Of a stretch of DNA of 41,813 nucleotides, positions 1-7,627 are shown in pieces. The notes below the pieces were generated by a model, which did not search any database, had not been told where the DNA came from, and saw only the letters and a program-made list of their open reading frames with translations. Every line of letters starts with the position of its first letter. The first letter of the stretch is position 1. Source of the stretch: a virus; IMG/VR virus record IMGVR_UViG_3300009157_000006, positions 1-41,813 of that record, one strand, 5' to 3'. The translations under genes were made by a program, and so were the position numbers.

Positions 1-123
1 AGTTGAAAAAATTAAACTTTTATTAACAAAGTTAGAAGAAGAAAATGGGGTAATAATTAATGGAAATAAATAATCAAGAAGAGTTAATTCTACAGGAAAT
101 GCATACTGCCTTATCATCTAAGG
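1..123. repeat. Terminal direct repeat, left copy
   Basis: Bases 1-123 are identical to bases 41691-41813 at the other end of the window. This is what an assembler produces from a circular molecule or a terminally redundant, circularly permuted phage genome, and it gives a unit length of 41690 bp. The repeat lies inside coding sequence: it holds the 3' part of a 31-codon ORF and the start of the first ERF-like gene. A true short direct terminal repeat of packaged DNA cannot be excluded, but assembly overlap is the simpler reading. Confidence 0.95.
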
Positions 124-569
124 AAGCTTTTAAGACCTGGGTAAGAGATACAAGCAAACGTTTAAATGCCCTAGAGTCAAGACGCCCTTTTAGGGCAGAG
201 TCTACTGAGCAAGATAACTTACGCAAAGCTATTGCATCTGCTTCCCTAGACTGTAAAATACCAGGTCGAAGTAGTAGCAATATGTACAAGAAGCCTGTGT
301 CTTCCCTGGAGGATCTACAATCTGCTTCCAAGGAGGCATGTAAAAAGCATAACTTAGGAATTAACTTCAATGAGACAGAAGATGACACAGGAAGATCTGT
401 CCTCCTCACCACGGTCATCCACATTCCAACTGGTGAGTTTAAGGTTTATACAACTCCAGCAGAACCAGTAAAAAATGAAAACCCAGCTTATGCTAGGGCA
501 GGTGGGTATACATACGCTAAGAGAAAGTTACTTCAATCTTTATTTAATTTAGGTGGAGAGTTGGATTAG
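60..569 (+). CDS. Short ERF-like recombination protein (169 aa)
   Basis: The C-terminal half (about residues 84-169) has the pattern of ERF-family single-strand annealing proteins: a helix followed by a K-x-x-L-G segment, a strand pair ending in a T-G turn (H-I-P-T-G-E), and then a G-G-Y-T-Y-A-K-R-K helix, the counterpart of the family's conserved tyrosine/arginine helix near the end. It stops where most ERF proteins continue into an acidic tail and variable C-terminal domain. A second, full-length ERF-like gene lies at 2145-2951. The ATG at 60 is probably coupled to the upstream 31-codon ORF. ERF proteins anneal complementary single strands in phage recombination and circularisation. Identification is by eye. 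Confidence 0.55.
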   Translation: MEINNQEELILQEMHTALSSKEAFKTWVRDTSKRLNALESRRPFRAESTEQDNLRKAIASASLDCKIPGRSSSNMYKKPVSSLEDLQSASKEACKKHNLGINFNETEDDTGRSVLLTTVIHIPTGEFKVYTTPAEPVKNENPAYARAGGYTYAKRKLLQSLFNLGGELD

Positions 570-570
570 A

Positions 571-598
571 TTGACTTTCTGTGTTCTATCTGTAATAT
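571..598 (+). promoter_or_regulatory. Second early rightward promoter
   Basis: TTGACT (571-576) and TAATAT (593-598) are separated by 16 bp and lie directly after the stop of the first ERF-like gene, with the next gene starting at 691. The hexamers are identical to those of the promoter at 41582-41610. The predicted leader contains an AGGAGG-type purine run near 630 with no start codon at useful distance. Confidence 0.65.
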
Positions 599-690
599 CT
601 CCCTACTCATAAAAACATCCCTAATACGAGAGGAGGACAGATATATAGATAGATATAAATAGTGTCTTAATTTATGTATAGGAATCATAG

Positions 691-1392
691 ATGTTAAAAA
701 GACTTTTTATTACTTCAATTCTTACATCAGGAATGTGCCTGGCAACTGCACCACTAGAGATAGATAAATCACATTTACAATTGCCATCAGAGGTTAGTAC
801 AGCAAGTATTTTTTTAGATACAGGAACATTTAAGATGTTATTGGAAAATGATGCTGTATATACATTTAGTGTAGAGAATATAGATGCTGACCTACGTCAG
901 ATAGATCCTCTTACTCTATCTTACCGGCTTGGTATGATATGGAATATTGATTGCAATGGCATTAAAGTAGTAAGCGATTGTATTACACCTGAGAAGTTAC
1001 AAGCATTATCACCTAAATACCCACTCTTTATTGGAAATGTACAGAATATAAAATTCTTACTCGAATCTAAACCAGCAGGAGCATACCTTCAGATATACAG
1101 ATTAGATAACTGCGGTTATGGAATACATATTTGTCCTAGAATCAGTGGTGGTGGGTTATTTGATTTAATATGGCGTTATCTTATGGGTAAAAGTGTTAGG
1201 TCTGAAAATGGTGATACCTTACCCACTGATGCTGACATAATAAGAGCAGGTTCAGACAATAACTCTGTTTGGGAAGGAATACTTGCCAAAGAAGCAGCTG
1301 AAGACACCTATGTATGGCGTACTTGGCAGTACATGCAATTATGTGAAGCGGAGGAACATCGGGTGCATGATTCCTCAACAGATCTTGGATGA
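691..1392 (+). CDS. Secreted or periplasmic protein of unknown function (233 aa)
   Basis: The first 20 residues form a typical signal peptide: K-R, a hydrophobic stretch, then a small-residue cleavage region near A-T-A-P. The mature part carries several cysteines (C near residues 89, 97, 141, 148) that could form disulfides after export. I recognise no family. It follows its own promoter at 571-598 and is followed by an intrinsic terminator at 1456-1480, so it may be transcribed alone. A short stretch (L-G-M-I-W followed by I-D) faintly resembles V-G-L-I-W-V-T-D in the secreted protein at 30906-31358. An exported protein in the early region suggests action on the envelope, such as superinfection exclusion, but this is inference. 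Confidence 0.75.
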   Translation: MLKRLFITSILTSGMCLATAPLEIDKSHLQLPSEVSTASIFLDTGTFKMLLENDAVYTFSVENIDADLRQIDPLTLSYRLGMIWNIDCNGIKVVSDCITPEKLQALSPKYPLFIGNVQNIKFLLESKPAGAYLQIYRLDNCGYGIHICPRISGGGLFDLIWRYLMGKSVRSENGDTLPTDADIIRAGSDNNSVWEGILAKEAAEDTYVWRTWQYMQLCEAEEHRVHDSSTDLG

Positions 1393-1455
1393 GACTGTTA
1401 AAATATAAGAAATAGGGGTTATAGAATCCTTTCGTTTAGGGGATATTTTAAAGGT

Positions 1456-1480
1456 ATAGGGTGGGCAACCACCCTATTTT
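1456..1480 (+). terminator. Rho-independent terminator after the secreted protein gene
   Basis: ATAGGGTGG pairs perfectly with CCACCCTAT around a GCAA tetraloop (1456-1477) and is followed by TTTT. The 9-bp G/C-rich stem with a stable loop and U run is a textbook intrinsic terminator for rightward transcription. Confidence 0.85.
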
Positions 1481-1483
1481 AGT

Positions 1484-1666
1484 ATGCATAGGAGGTGGTT
1501 TAACATAGAAACAAAAAACAAAAGTAATTTTAAGAAACATTTTCTTAAAATATTAACATATAACTCATTCTATGAAGAAGAGAATGTATTCTTCTACCTA
1601 CGGGATTATCGCTTAAAAGAGATAATCTTAGGTAATGAAGTAGAAGAAGAGAAAGAAGCTAAATAA
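1484..1666 (+). CDS. Small unknown protein (60 aa, or 53 aa from an internal start)
   Basis: The frame is open from ATG 1484, but that ATG directly follows the terminator hairpin and has no ribosome binding site. A perfect AGGAGG lies inside the frame at 1490-1495, and nine bases later an in-frame ATA (1505) would begin a 53-residue product; ATA is a rare start codon. The product is rich in Lys, Phe, Tyr and Glu with an acidic end, and I recognise no family. It may be translated from a transcript that reads through the terminator. Moderate confidence that it is a gene, low for the exact start. Confidence 0.45.
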   Translation: MHRRWFNIETKNKSNFKKHFLKILTYNSFYEEENVFFYLRDYRLKEIILGNEVEEEKEAK

Positions 1667-1683
1667 TAAAGGTAAGGATTAGA

Positions 1684-1710
1684 ATGAATATGGTAAAATA
1701 TCATGTATGA
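1684..1710 (+). other. Possible 8-codon leader ORF overlapping the next gene start
   Basis: ATG 1684 follows AAGGA (about 1674-1678) and opens an eight-codon frame whose TGA (1708-1710) lies inside the first codons of the gene at 1703, which itself lacks a good ribosome binding site. This geometry would suit translational coupling. Such short frames also arise by chance. Confidence 0.25.
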
Positions 1711-2119
1711 GAAACAAGAATACAACTACAAGCGCTGCCCTGTCTGTAATGTTCCCAACCATAAATATAAAAAATGCGTATGTAAGCTGAAAGATCCCAA
1801 GAAGGTAAAGTGCAGAGTCAAGTATAAACAGTTTGTATATACAGGCGTGGCTGAGATTACTTGGTATGATACTCCTAAAGAAGAATTTAATAACGCGGAA
1901 GCTATAGACATAATCTGGGAAAGAGATCCATACGTTAATCCTTTCCAGCATTCAGTAGTAGACTTTGATTGCGTTTATTACAACCTAGCTTTAGCAAGAA
2001 AAGTATACTTTATGTCACCCAGCTGGGTATTATATCATAAGAAAGTTAATGAGGGATTTGAGAGATGTTATTGCTCAGGAGAGGGAGTATATTTAGAAAA
2101 TGAGGATTTTGAAGAGTAG
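1703..2119 (+). CDS. Zinc-knuckle protein of unknown function (138 aa)
   Basis: The N-terminus has closely spaced metal-ligand candidates C12, C15, C25 and C27 with H20 between, resembling a small zinc knuckle, followed by a Lys-rich stretch suited to nucleic acid contact. The rest (residues 40-138) is aromatic-rich with a late C-Y-C pair and an acidic tail; I recognise no family. It sits just upstream of the full-length ERF gene and may assist recombination or act as an early regulator, but nothing in the sequence decides this. The ATG at 1703 has a weak binding site. Confidence 0.65.
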   Translation: MYEKQEYNYKRCPVCNVPNHKYKKCVCKLKDPKKVKCRVKYKQFVYTGVAEITWYDTPKEEFNNAEAIDIIWERDPYVNPFQHSVVDFDCVYYNLALARKVYFMSPSWVLYHKKVNEGFERCYCSGEGVYLENEDFEE

Positions 2120-2144
2120 GTAACCCATAAGATAGGAGAAAGAG

Positions 2145-2951
2145 GTGGAAGAGAGAGTAGTAGAAACTGAGCCCTGCTTAGATGCAGGAGCTTCAGCCAA
2201 TATATTTATTGATAATTATAAGTTAATAAATTCCCTTCTAGAGGAGGAAAAGCAGAAGGATAGGGCTCGTAGACCTAGGGAGCCCTATAATTCTATTGAG
2301 GTGGCAGAATTATATACCGCCCTAGCCAAAGCGCAGGGTGAATATCAAACTGTTGTATTTAATAGAACTAACCCTTATCTTGATTTACAGTATGCAGATC
2401 TTTGTAATCTTATAAAGGCTACACGGCCAGCTTTAACTAAATATGGTTTAGCTGTAACTCAGTTCATTGAGACCCCTGATGATGGAAGTACCATCTTACA
2501 CACACGCTTATTACATAGCAGCGGCCAATGGATGGAGACTAGGCAACGGATTCTTCCAGTAAAGAATGACGTTGCAGCTTTTGAGTCCACTCTTAACTCT
2601 CAAAAGAGATTTTCTTACATGGCTCTTGTGGGAATAGTTCCAGTGGATGACCCAGGTGATGATGATGGGGAAATGGCTATGGTAAGGTCCAATGAGTATA
2701 TAGCAAGGGGACCATCAGAAAAGCTTAACCCAAAAAAGCAGTCAATGAATGTCATAGCCAAACACGAGTTGGAAGAGTTAGAGACAGAGTTAAGAGACTT
2801 TCCTAACATAGCTGAAGATCTATTAGATAGACTTAGGCTGCAAAGCTTGGCCGATCTACCTGCCTCCCAGTATAGAACAACCCTTATAAGAATACGTAAG
2901 ATAAAGGAAGAATATTCCAACAGTGATGGGAGGTCATCTAGTAAATTATAA
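2145..2951 (+). CDS. erf: ERF family single-strand annealing protein (268 aa)
   Basis: ERF proteins form rings on single-stranded DNA and anneal complementary strands, serving phage recombination and genome circularisation. Residues about 54-178 match the family pattern: a Y-T-A-L-A-K-A-Q-G opening helix, Y-A-D-L..I..A-T-R-P-A-L-T-K-Y-G-L, the H-T-R-L-L-H-S-S-G-Q-W strand pair, a Q-K-R-F-S-Y helix ending in G-I, then an acidic D-D-P-G-D-D-D-G segment. The GTG start at 2145 has a strong AGGAG six to seven bases upstream, better than any later ATG. The C-terminal third is charged and probably separate. SSB and RusA elsewhere in the genome are natural partners. Confidence 0.85.
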   Translation: MEERVVETEPCLDAGASANIFIDNYKLINSLLEEEKQKDRARRPREPYNSIEVAELYTALAKAQGEYQTVVFNRTNPYLDLQYADLCNLIKATRPALTKYGLAVTQFIETPDDGSTILHTRLLHSSGQWMETRQRILPVKNDVAAFESTLNSQKRFSYMALVGIVPVDDPGDDDGEMAMVRSNEYIARGPSEKLNPKKQSMNVIAKHELEELETELRDFPNIAEDLLDRLRLQSLADLPASQYRTTLIRIRKIKEEYSNSDGRSSSKL

Positions 2952-2961
2952 GGAAAAAGAC

Positions 2962-3222
2962 ATGGAAACCATTTATAACCCACCTAGTAAGTTCTTTATT
3001 AGAGCATATGGTACAATAGTAAGACAAATGGGTGATACAGTAGGAGACGAGGTTAGGTTTAATATTTATATCCAAACATCTAGACACCCAACCATAATGC
3101 GTTGGGTAGAATGGGGTGAATTTCTAGCTGAGTCTTTTAAGAATAGGACTTCAGATACACATCTGATTAATGAATCCCTAGAATTATACAATACATTCAA
3201 GGGAGAAGTAAAAGGAGAATAA
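2962..3222 (+). CDS. Unknown early protein (86 aa)
   Basis: The frame is open from 2923, but the ATG at 2962 has AAGGA seven bases upstream and starts after the preceding gene's stop, so I choose 2962. The protein begins with M-E-T-I-Y-N-P-P and has a central R-W-V-E-W-G-E-F segment that looks like a compact alpha/beta domain. There is no signal peptide, membrane segment or recognised family. It lies between the ERF gene and a lipoprotein gene in the same rightward unit. Confidence 0.65.
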   Translation: METIYNPPSKFFIRAYGTIVRQMGDTVGDEVRFNIYIQTSRHPTIMRWVEWGEFLAESFKNRTSDTHLINESLELYNTFKGEVKGE

Positions 3223-3223
3223 T

Positions 3224-3430
3224 ATGAGAAAGTTATTTTTTATGTTTTTTTTGGCTGTTATGATATCAAGTTGTAGCTCATGCTCAAAGAAAAGAGTCGT
3301 AGAAGATAGCGCATACTTAGATTACAAAGACTTTGAACTGGTAGATGAAAATGAAGACTTAATAGAGCCGCAAACTCAAAAAGAATATAATTTTAGATTT
3401 AAAATCGTACGCAAAACATATCTAGTATAG
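3224..3430 (+). CDS. Small predicted lipoprotein (68 aa)
   Basis: The first 19 residues are a classic lipoprotein signal: M-R-K, a Phe-rich hydrophobic core and the lipobox I-S-S-C, so the mature protein would start at Cys17 and be lipid-anchored. The remaining 52 residues are charged, with an acidic middle and basic end. AAGGAG sits seven bases before the ATG. It is the last gene of the rightward early unit. Small phage lipoproteins serve as outer-membrane spanins or as superinfection exclusion proteins. The early location, far from the endolysin, favours exclusion, but this is inference. Confidence 0.7.
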   Translation: MRKLFFMFFLAVMISSCSSCSKKRVVEDSAYLDYKDFELVDENEDLIEPQTQKEYNFRFKIVRKTYLV

Positions 3431-3436
3431 ATTAAA

Positions 3437-3454
3437 TGGGCCATTTAAGGCCCA
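3437..3454. terminator. Hairpin at the convergent junction, probable bidirectional terminator
   Basis: TGGGCC and GGCCCA form a 6-bp G/C stem with a 6-base loop between the rightward lipoprotein gene (ends 3430) and the leftward gene ending at 3461. Flanks are A/T-rich on both sides but lack a long U run. Its position exactly where the transcription units meet supports terminator function. Confidence 0.5.
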
Positions 3455-3460
3455 CTAAAA

Positions 3461-3778
3461 TTACTTATTTAAAGCCTCCTGTTTGGCTTTTTTTTCTGAT
3501 TCATATGTAGAACGATCCCTATAGTATTCCTGAGAGAATACAAGTTTAGAATATTCATCTTTATTTGTTGGAATCATATTTATTCCAGATGCTTCTAACT
3601 TACTATCCCACTCATTCTTTAATCTATTGAAACAGTTTATGTATTTACCTTCTACTGCTTCCCTTACTCTTCTTACCATATCATCTTGAAATTCTTCACT
3701 AAGGATATAGGTTTTTATAACCTTTTCCTGAATTTCAGTTAGCTCCAACACACAGATATCATTTATTACTATTTTCAT
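3461..3778 (-). CDS. Conserved-looking small late protein (105 aa)
   Basis: This is the last gene of the leftward late region, directly behind the 932-residue fibre gene. It starts with M-K-I-V-I-N-D and is then mostly helical and charged, with an I-P-T-N-K-D-E turn before an F-S-Q-E-Y-Y-R-D-R segment. I recall similar unnamed proteins (I-P-T-N-D-E and F-S-Q patterns) beside fibre genes in gut and marine phages, but know no function. A fibre-assembly helper is one possibility. There is no signal peptide or membrane span. Confidence 0.7.
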   Translation of the reverse strand: MKIVINDICVLELTEIQEKVIKTYILSEEFQDDMVRRVREAVEGKYINCFNRLKNEWDSKLEASGINMIPTNKDEYSKLVFSQEYYRDRSTYESEKKAKQEALNK

Positions 3779-3786
3779 GCTTTTCC

Positions 3787-6585
3787 TTAACCTATTAAAT
3801 ATCCCGATACTGTCGTATATGTGCCACCTACTCCTACAGTCTTAGTACCAACACTAGTCTGTAAGCCATATTGAAAATATGCTGTGTCAGCTGCATCCAT
3901 ATCTGCTATAGCTGTAAATGTAATTGTCTGCCTAGCAAGATCATTAGTATAAGATGTAACTGGATTTATTAGTGAATATGTCCTATTACTTGTAACTATA
4001 TTTATTGGATCAACTCTAGTTGTTGGAGGTGTTGGCGCCGTTGGAAGATTAACAACTAATACTGTACATATAAATAAATATAATCCAGTCTGCGGGGCTG
4101 TAAATAAAGCCTTAGTTCCAGCACCACTTCCTCCATAAAAGTCACTTCCGTAGTCATAAACCTCTGTTAATGTTGCAGATGTTCCAAGATTATACAGTGT
4201 TCCATCACCAGTTACGTTACTAGCAGAAACACCCTGAACTGCATGGAAAGCACACGTAGATACAGAACCGTATCTAAGATCTATGTATCCAGCCACACTT
4301 GTATCTATTTCTATTGTTCCATTTGTGGATCTTAATAATCTAAAACTAGGAGGAGTTGTTCCATTACCAGCAAGGACAGAGCCTAATAAAGGATCTTGAC
4401 CTAGGGCTGTTATTGAAGGTTTACCTAATTGACCACTAGCATCAACAAATACTGGAATGCTGTTATCTACATATTTATTATAAACACCAGCAACATAAGT
4501 TTCTATAGAAGTATTAGATACAGAGCCTATTCTTATTTTATAACTTTCTCCGGTAACTGCTGCATCTGTAGATATATAAGTATTTCCTACTCCACTAGTT
4601 AATGTTCCTCCAGCTGTATCTCCAATGGCTACATTATAAGTTCCTGTTGTTAAGTTTGGAAATACATCATAACCTATACCAACATTATGATTAGCAGTAG
4701 TAGCTGCACGAATTGCATGATATCCTACAGCAACATTAGATTCGGCGCTTGTAGAACCTCCAGATGCATTAAGTGTATATAATGCTTCACTACCAATAGC
4801 AACGTTGGTCATACCAACACTAGCTCCACCTGTAAGTGTATACAAAGCATTATTACCTACAGCCACATTCTCGCTACCTGATGTTACAGCCCTTAACGCA
4901 TTTGTTCCTATTCCTACGTTATTTGTACCATACGCTAATGTCAGTGATAAATTTCCAGCATTCTGTCCTAGAAATGTATTGCCAGTACCAATTGCATGCA
5001 TAAACTTAACTGAATTTAAACTCATACCGCCAGCTGTACCTGCTGAATTAGTTGCTGGTAGAGAAATCCAGTCATCTAGGTTGACTACTACGGAATTAGG
5101 TGCTGTTGATGTGTTGATATTTGTGCCACCTATGATATCAATCTCTCCCAATAAAGGTAATGCAGGTGTGCCAACATCAGCCCCTAGCTTAACTATACCT
5201 GATGATCCACCTCCACCTACTGCCACCATATCTAAACTATTTGCTCCTGACGTAAAAATTATGGAAGCGTCACTAGATGTTAATGTTGCCCATACAGGTC
5301 CAGTTCCACCACCTATTAATACCTGGCCATTAGTTCCATTTGATGAACCCAGTTTGCCAAGATTATCTATAGAGACTACTCCGTTTGTAGCAGCTATTGT
5401 ACTACCATAAATACCGGCTACATACGTATCAGTATGATCTGTAGAATTACCTATCCTTATGGTTGATGTATCTAGTGGAGAGCCTTCATTGACTAAATTT
5501 ATGTTGTGAGACTCTGACGTGTAATTTATTCCAGCATTCATTCCTAGTAATAAATTTTCATGTCCATTCACCAAGGCGGCCCCAGACATTGCTCCTAGTG
5601 CTGTATTGCCTCCAATTCCATCAGCTACCGCAGTTAAGCTTCCTACGCCAACCCCTGTATTGTTAGCAGAGTCAGTAAGATCATTAAGAACTCCTGTACC
5701 AAGACCGGTGTTACCAGTTGCAGAAACAGTTATTAGGGTAAAATTTCCTGAGCCTTCACCAACAAAAGTATTATCTAAGCCAAGATTTGTTATAAATCTA
5801 TTAGCGCCAAGTTTTATTATACCCTGAGTCGCACCAGCATTAGTTACAGGCAACGTAAGTATAGGCTCTAGGGTGATTGTAAGGGTATGACCCAAAGCGC
5901 TTGTGGTGATGTTTGTGGCATCTCCTAGTACGGATACCTTATTTAATAAAGGAACGGCTGTGCCTGTATCAGCATCTAGCCCTCCAAATACACCTCCGCC
6001 ACCTCCAATAGACTGAAAGTTAACAGTACCAGGAATAGAACCTGCCGTAATTGTAATAGATCCATCTTCTGATACTGGTGTATAGAACGATGGTGTAGCA
6101 CCTGTATTTCCTAGAAACATCTGTAGATCTGTTCCCTGAGCACCAACTACTAAGCCAACAGCATCAGTCGTTAAGACTGAGGATAATACAGGTGTTAATG
6201 TTAATGAGCTTACGATAGTCACATCATTCTCTAGCCCTACAGTTACTGTGTTACCACTGGAATATGTAGCTATATCGTTAGATCCATAAACATTAAGTAT
6301 TCCACTTACCTGTATAGCAGTGTTGCCATCATCAGTCTTAAAATAATTAGTTCCAGAACCACTTCCAGGATATAATTGTACCCACTTAGGACTAGCAGAT
6401 GGATTCTTATCTATCATCATCCATATTGTTGTTGGAGTAGAAACCATCCATATAGCTCCTAACTCGTATTCAGGAAAATCATTATCTGTTGGATTTCTTT
6501 GCTCTATAATTAGCATAGGCGGCGTTATTGGATCAACGCCAAGATACGCTAAGGGATTTATACCCGATCTTCTTTTAGCTTGCAT
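3787..6585 (-). CDS. Large tail fibre/adhesin with YadA-like repeats and C1q-like tip (932 aa)
   Basis: The N-terminus has a motif often seen at phage fibre starts (Y-E-L-G-A-I-W, later P-K-W-V-Q-L). The body consists of repeated N-x-x-x-G-x-x-A-L and N-V-A-I-G type units, the signature of YadA-like left-handed trimeric adhesin heads, in two blocks separated by beta-rich linkers (each block ends in I-R-I-G followed by T-Y-V-A-G). The last 150 residues look like a C1q/TNF-type jelly roll: A-F-H-A near its start and F-T-A-P-Q-T-G-L-Y-L-F. Such tips bind surface ligands. AGGAG sits six bases before the ATG at 6585. It probably forms a trimeric receptor-binding fibre and shares repeat types with the gene at 11571-13895. 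Confidence 0.8.
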   Translation of the reverse strand: MQAKRRSGINPLAYLGVDPITPPMLIIEQRNPTDNDFPEYELGAIWMVSTPTTIWMMIDKNPSASPKWVQLYPGSGSGTNYFKTDDGNTAIQVSGILNVYGSNDIATYSSGNTVTVGLENDVTIVSSLTLTPVLSSVLTTDAVGLVVGAQGTDLQMFLGNTGATPSFYTPVSEDGSITITAGSIPGTVNFQSIGGGGGVFGGLDADTGTAVPLLNKVSVLGDATNITTSALGHTLTITLEPILTLPVTNAGATQGIIKLGANRFITNLGLDNTFVGEGSGNFTLITVSATGNTGLGTGVLNDLTDSANNTGVGVGSLTAVADGIGGNTALGAMSGAALVNGHENLLLGMNAGINYTSESHNINLVNEGSPLDTSTIRIGNSTDHTDTYVAGIYGSTIAATNGVVSIDNLGKLGSSNGTNGQVLIGGGTGPVWATLTSSDASIIFTSGANSLDMVAVGGGGSSGIVKLGADVGTPALPLLGEIDIIGGTNINTSTAPNSVVVNLDDWISLPATNSAGTAGGMSLNSVKFMHAIGTGNTFLGQNAGNLSLTLAYGTNNVGIGTNALRAVTSGSENVAVGNNALYTLTGGASVGMTNVAIGSEALYTLNASGGSTSAESNVAVGYHAIRAATTANHNVGIGYDVFPNLTTGTYNVAIGDTAGGTLTSGVGNTYISTDAAVTGESYKIRIGSVSNTSIETYVAGVYNKYVDNSIPVFVDASGQLGKPSITALGQDPLLGSVLAGNGTTPPSFRLLRSTNGTIEIDTSVAGYIDLRYGSVSTCAFHAVQGVSASNVTGDGTLYNLGTSATLTEVYDYGSDFYGGSGAGTKALFTAPQTGLYLFICTVLVVNLPTAPTPPTTRVDPINIVTSNRTYSLINPVTSYTNDLARQTITFTAIADMDAADTAYFQYGLQTSVGTKTVGVGGTYTTVSGYLIG

Positions 6586-6601
6586 ACTACTCTCCTAAAT
6601 T

Positions 6602-7627
6602 TTAACCGTATATCTTAGCTACTCTAATTGTCTTATTGGTCTCATTGTACATACCCACTGCTAGAAATAATCCCCACTTATCAAATGCTGCGCCTAAACA
6701 TCCCTGTGATGTATAAGTTAGTGTATCAATCTCAGTTAAAGTCTCAGTGGTTCTTGAAAAACTATAATACTTAACATATGCTCCAGACGTGACACTTCCA
6801 CCAATAGCACACCCAACTACGTATCTATCATTAAAAATACCTATATCATATGCAGTAAGTCCTGCATTTATAGTCTGCTTTAAGGTTAATGCTGACCCAG
6901 AAAAGGCATATGTCCTAAAGGTCGTAGATGTAGAGTTAGCATCCGCTGTGAATAAATATGCATTATCAGTAGTCCATGCCATACCAAGAAGATCAGTTGT
7001 TGAACCAGAATTGTAGTAAGCCACTTCCGTTAAGGTATCAGTGCCGTTCCATGAATATACAGCAGTAAAATGTCCTGATTTTTCTGATCCTACTGCTAAA
7101 TAAGTACCATCTGGAGACCAGTTACATGCGTGAGATGTAGCTCCTAAATTAAGCGTACATACTGCTGTTAGAGTATCCGTACCATTCCAAGAGTAAACTA
7201 TTACTGACTGAGTAGAAACACCAGATGATATAGCTAAGAAATTACCATTTGGATGCCAAGATACACAGTATGCAACTGGATTTAAGTTCTTACTTGCTAC
7301 AGCAGACAAAGCTGATCCATTCCATGAATAAACCTGGATTGAATTAGTGGAATAATAATTAGCTACAGCAATAAAATTCCCATTGGGATGCCAAGATACT
7401 CCTATACAAGTTTGTCCAGTGTTTACAGTAGTTATTTCAGCAATAGTATCTTTACCATTCCAAGAAAACATAGCTATCTGCTTAGCTGAACTATTTCCAA
7501 CACAAGCTATATAACTATTATTAGGACTAAAGCGAACCTTATATCCATTTGCACCCTCATTGGCACTTGTGACATCAGTTAAATTGGCATGACGTCTCTT
7601 GCGGCTCAATCCTAGCAAGTTCATCAT
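6602..7627 (-). CDS. Seven-bladed WD40-like beta-propeller protein (341 aa)
   Basis: The protein is almost entirely seven repeats of about 40-45 residues. Each has a W/F-x-P-N-G-x-(F/Y)-(I/L)-A-V core followed by V-Y-S-W-N-G and a T-L-T-x-V strand, with blades clear from about residues 25 to 341. Blades 2-4 are the most regular and 5-7 more diverged. It therefore folds as a single WD40/YVTN-type propeller with no other domain, signal peptide or catalytic motif. It lies between two giant fibre genes and is read with them, so it is probably a virion or fibre-associated binding module. The ATG at 7627 has AGGAG seven bases upstream, inside a 15-bp direct repeat shared with the end of the upstream fibre gene. 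Confidence 0.8.
   Translation of the reverse strand: MMNLLGLSRKRRHANLTDVTSANEGANGYKVRFSPNNSYIACVGNSSAKQIAMFSWNGKDTIAEITTVNTGQTCIGVSWHPNGNFIAVANYYSTNSIQVYSWNGSALSAVASKNLNPVAYCVSWHPNGNFLAISSGVSTQSVIVYSWNGTDTLTAVCTLNLGATSHACNWSPDGTYLAVGSEKSGHFTAVYSWNGTDTLTEVAYYNSGSTTDLLGMAWTTDNAYLFTADANSTSTTFRTYAFSGSALTLKQTINAGLTAYDIGIFNDRYVVGCAIGGSVTSGAYVKYYSFSRTTETLTEIDTLTYTSQGCLGAAFDKWGLFLAVGMYNETNKTIRVAKIYG

Noticed and set aside
4805-5410. Long rightward open frame opposite the 932-residue fibre
   Set aside because: It is an antisense shadow of a repetitive, low-complexity coding sequence, with Pro/Val/Ala-rich translation and no ribosome binding site. The same applies to the frames at 15055-15825, 15844-16320 and 10795-11358.
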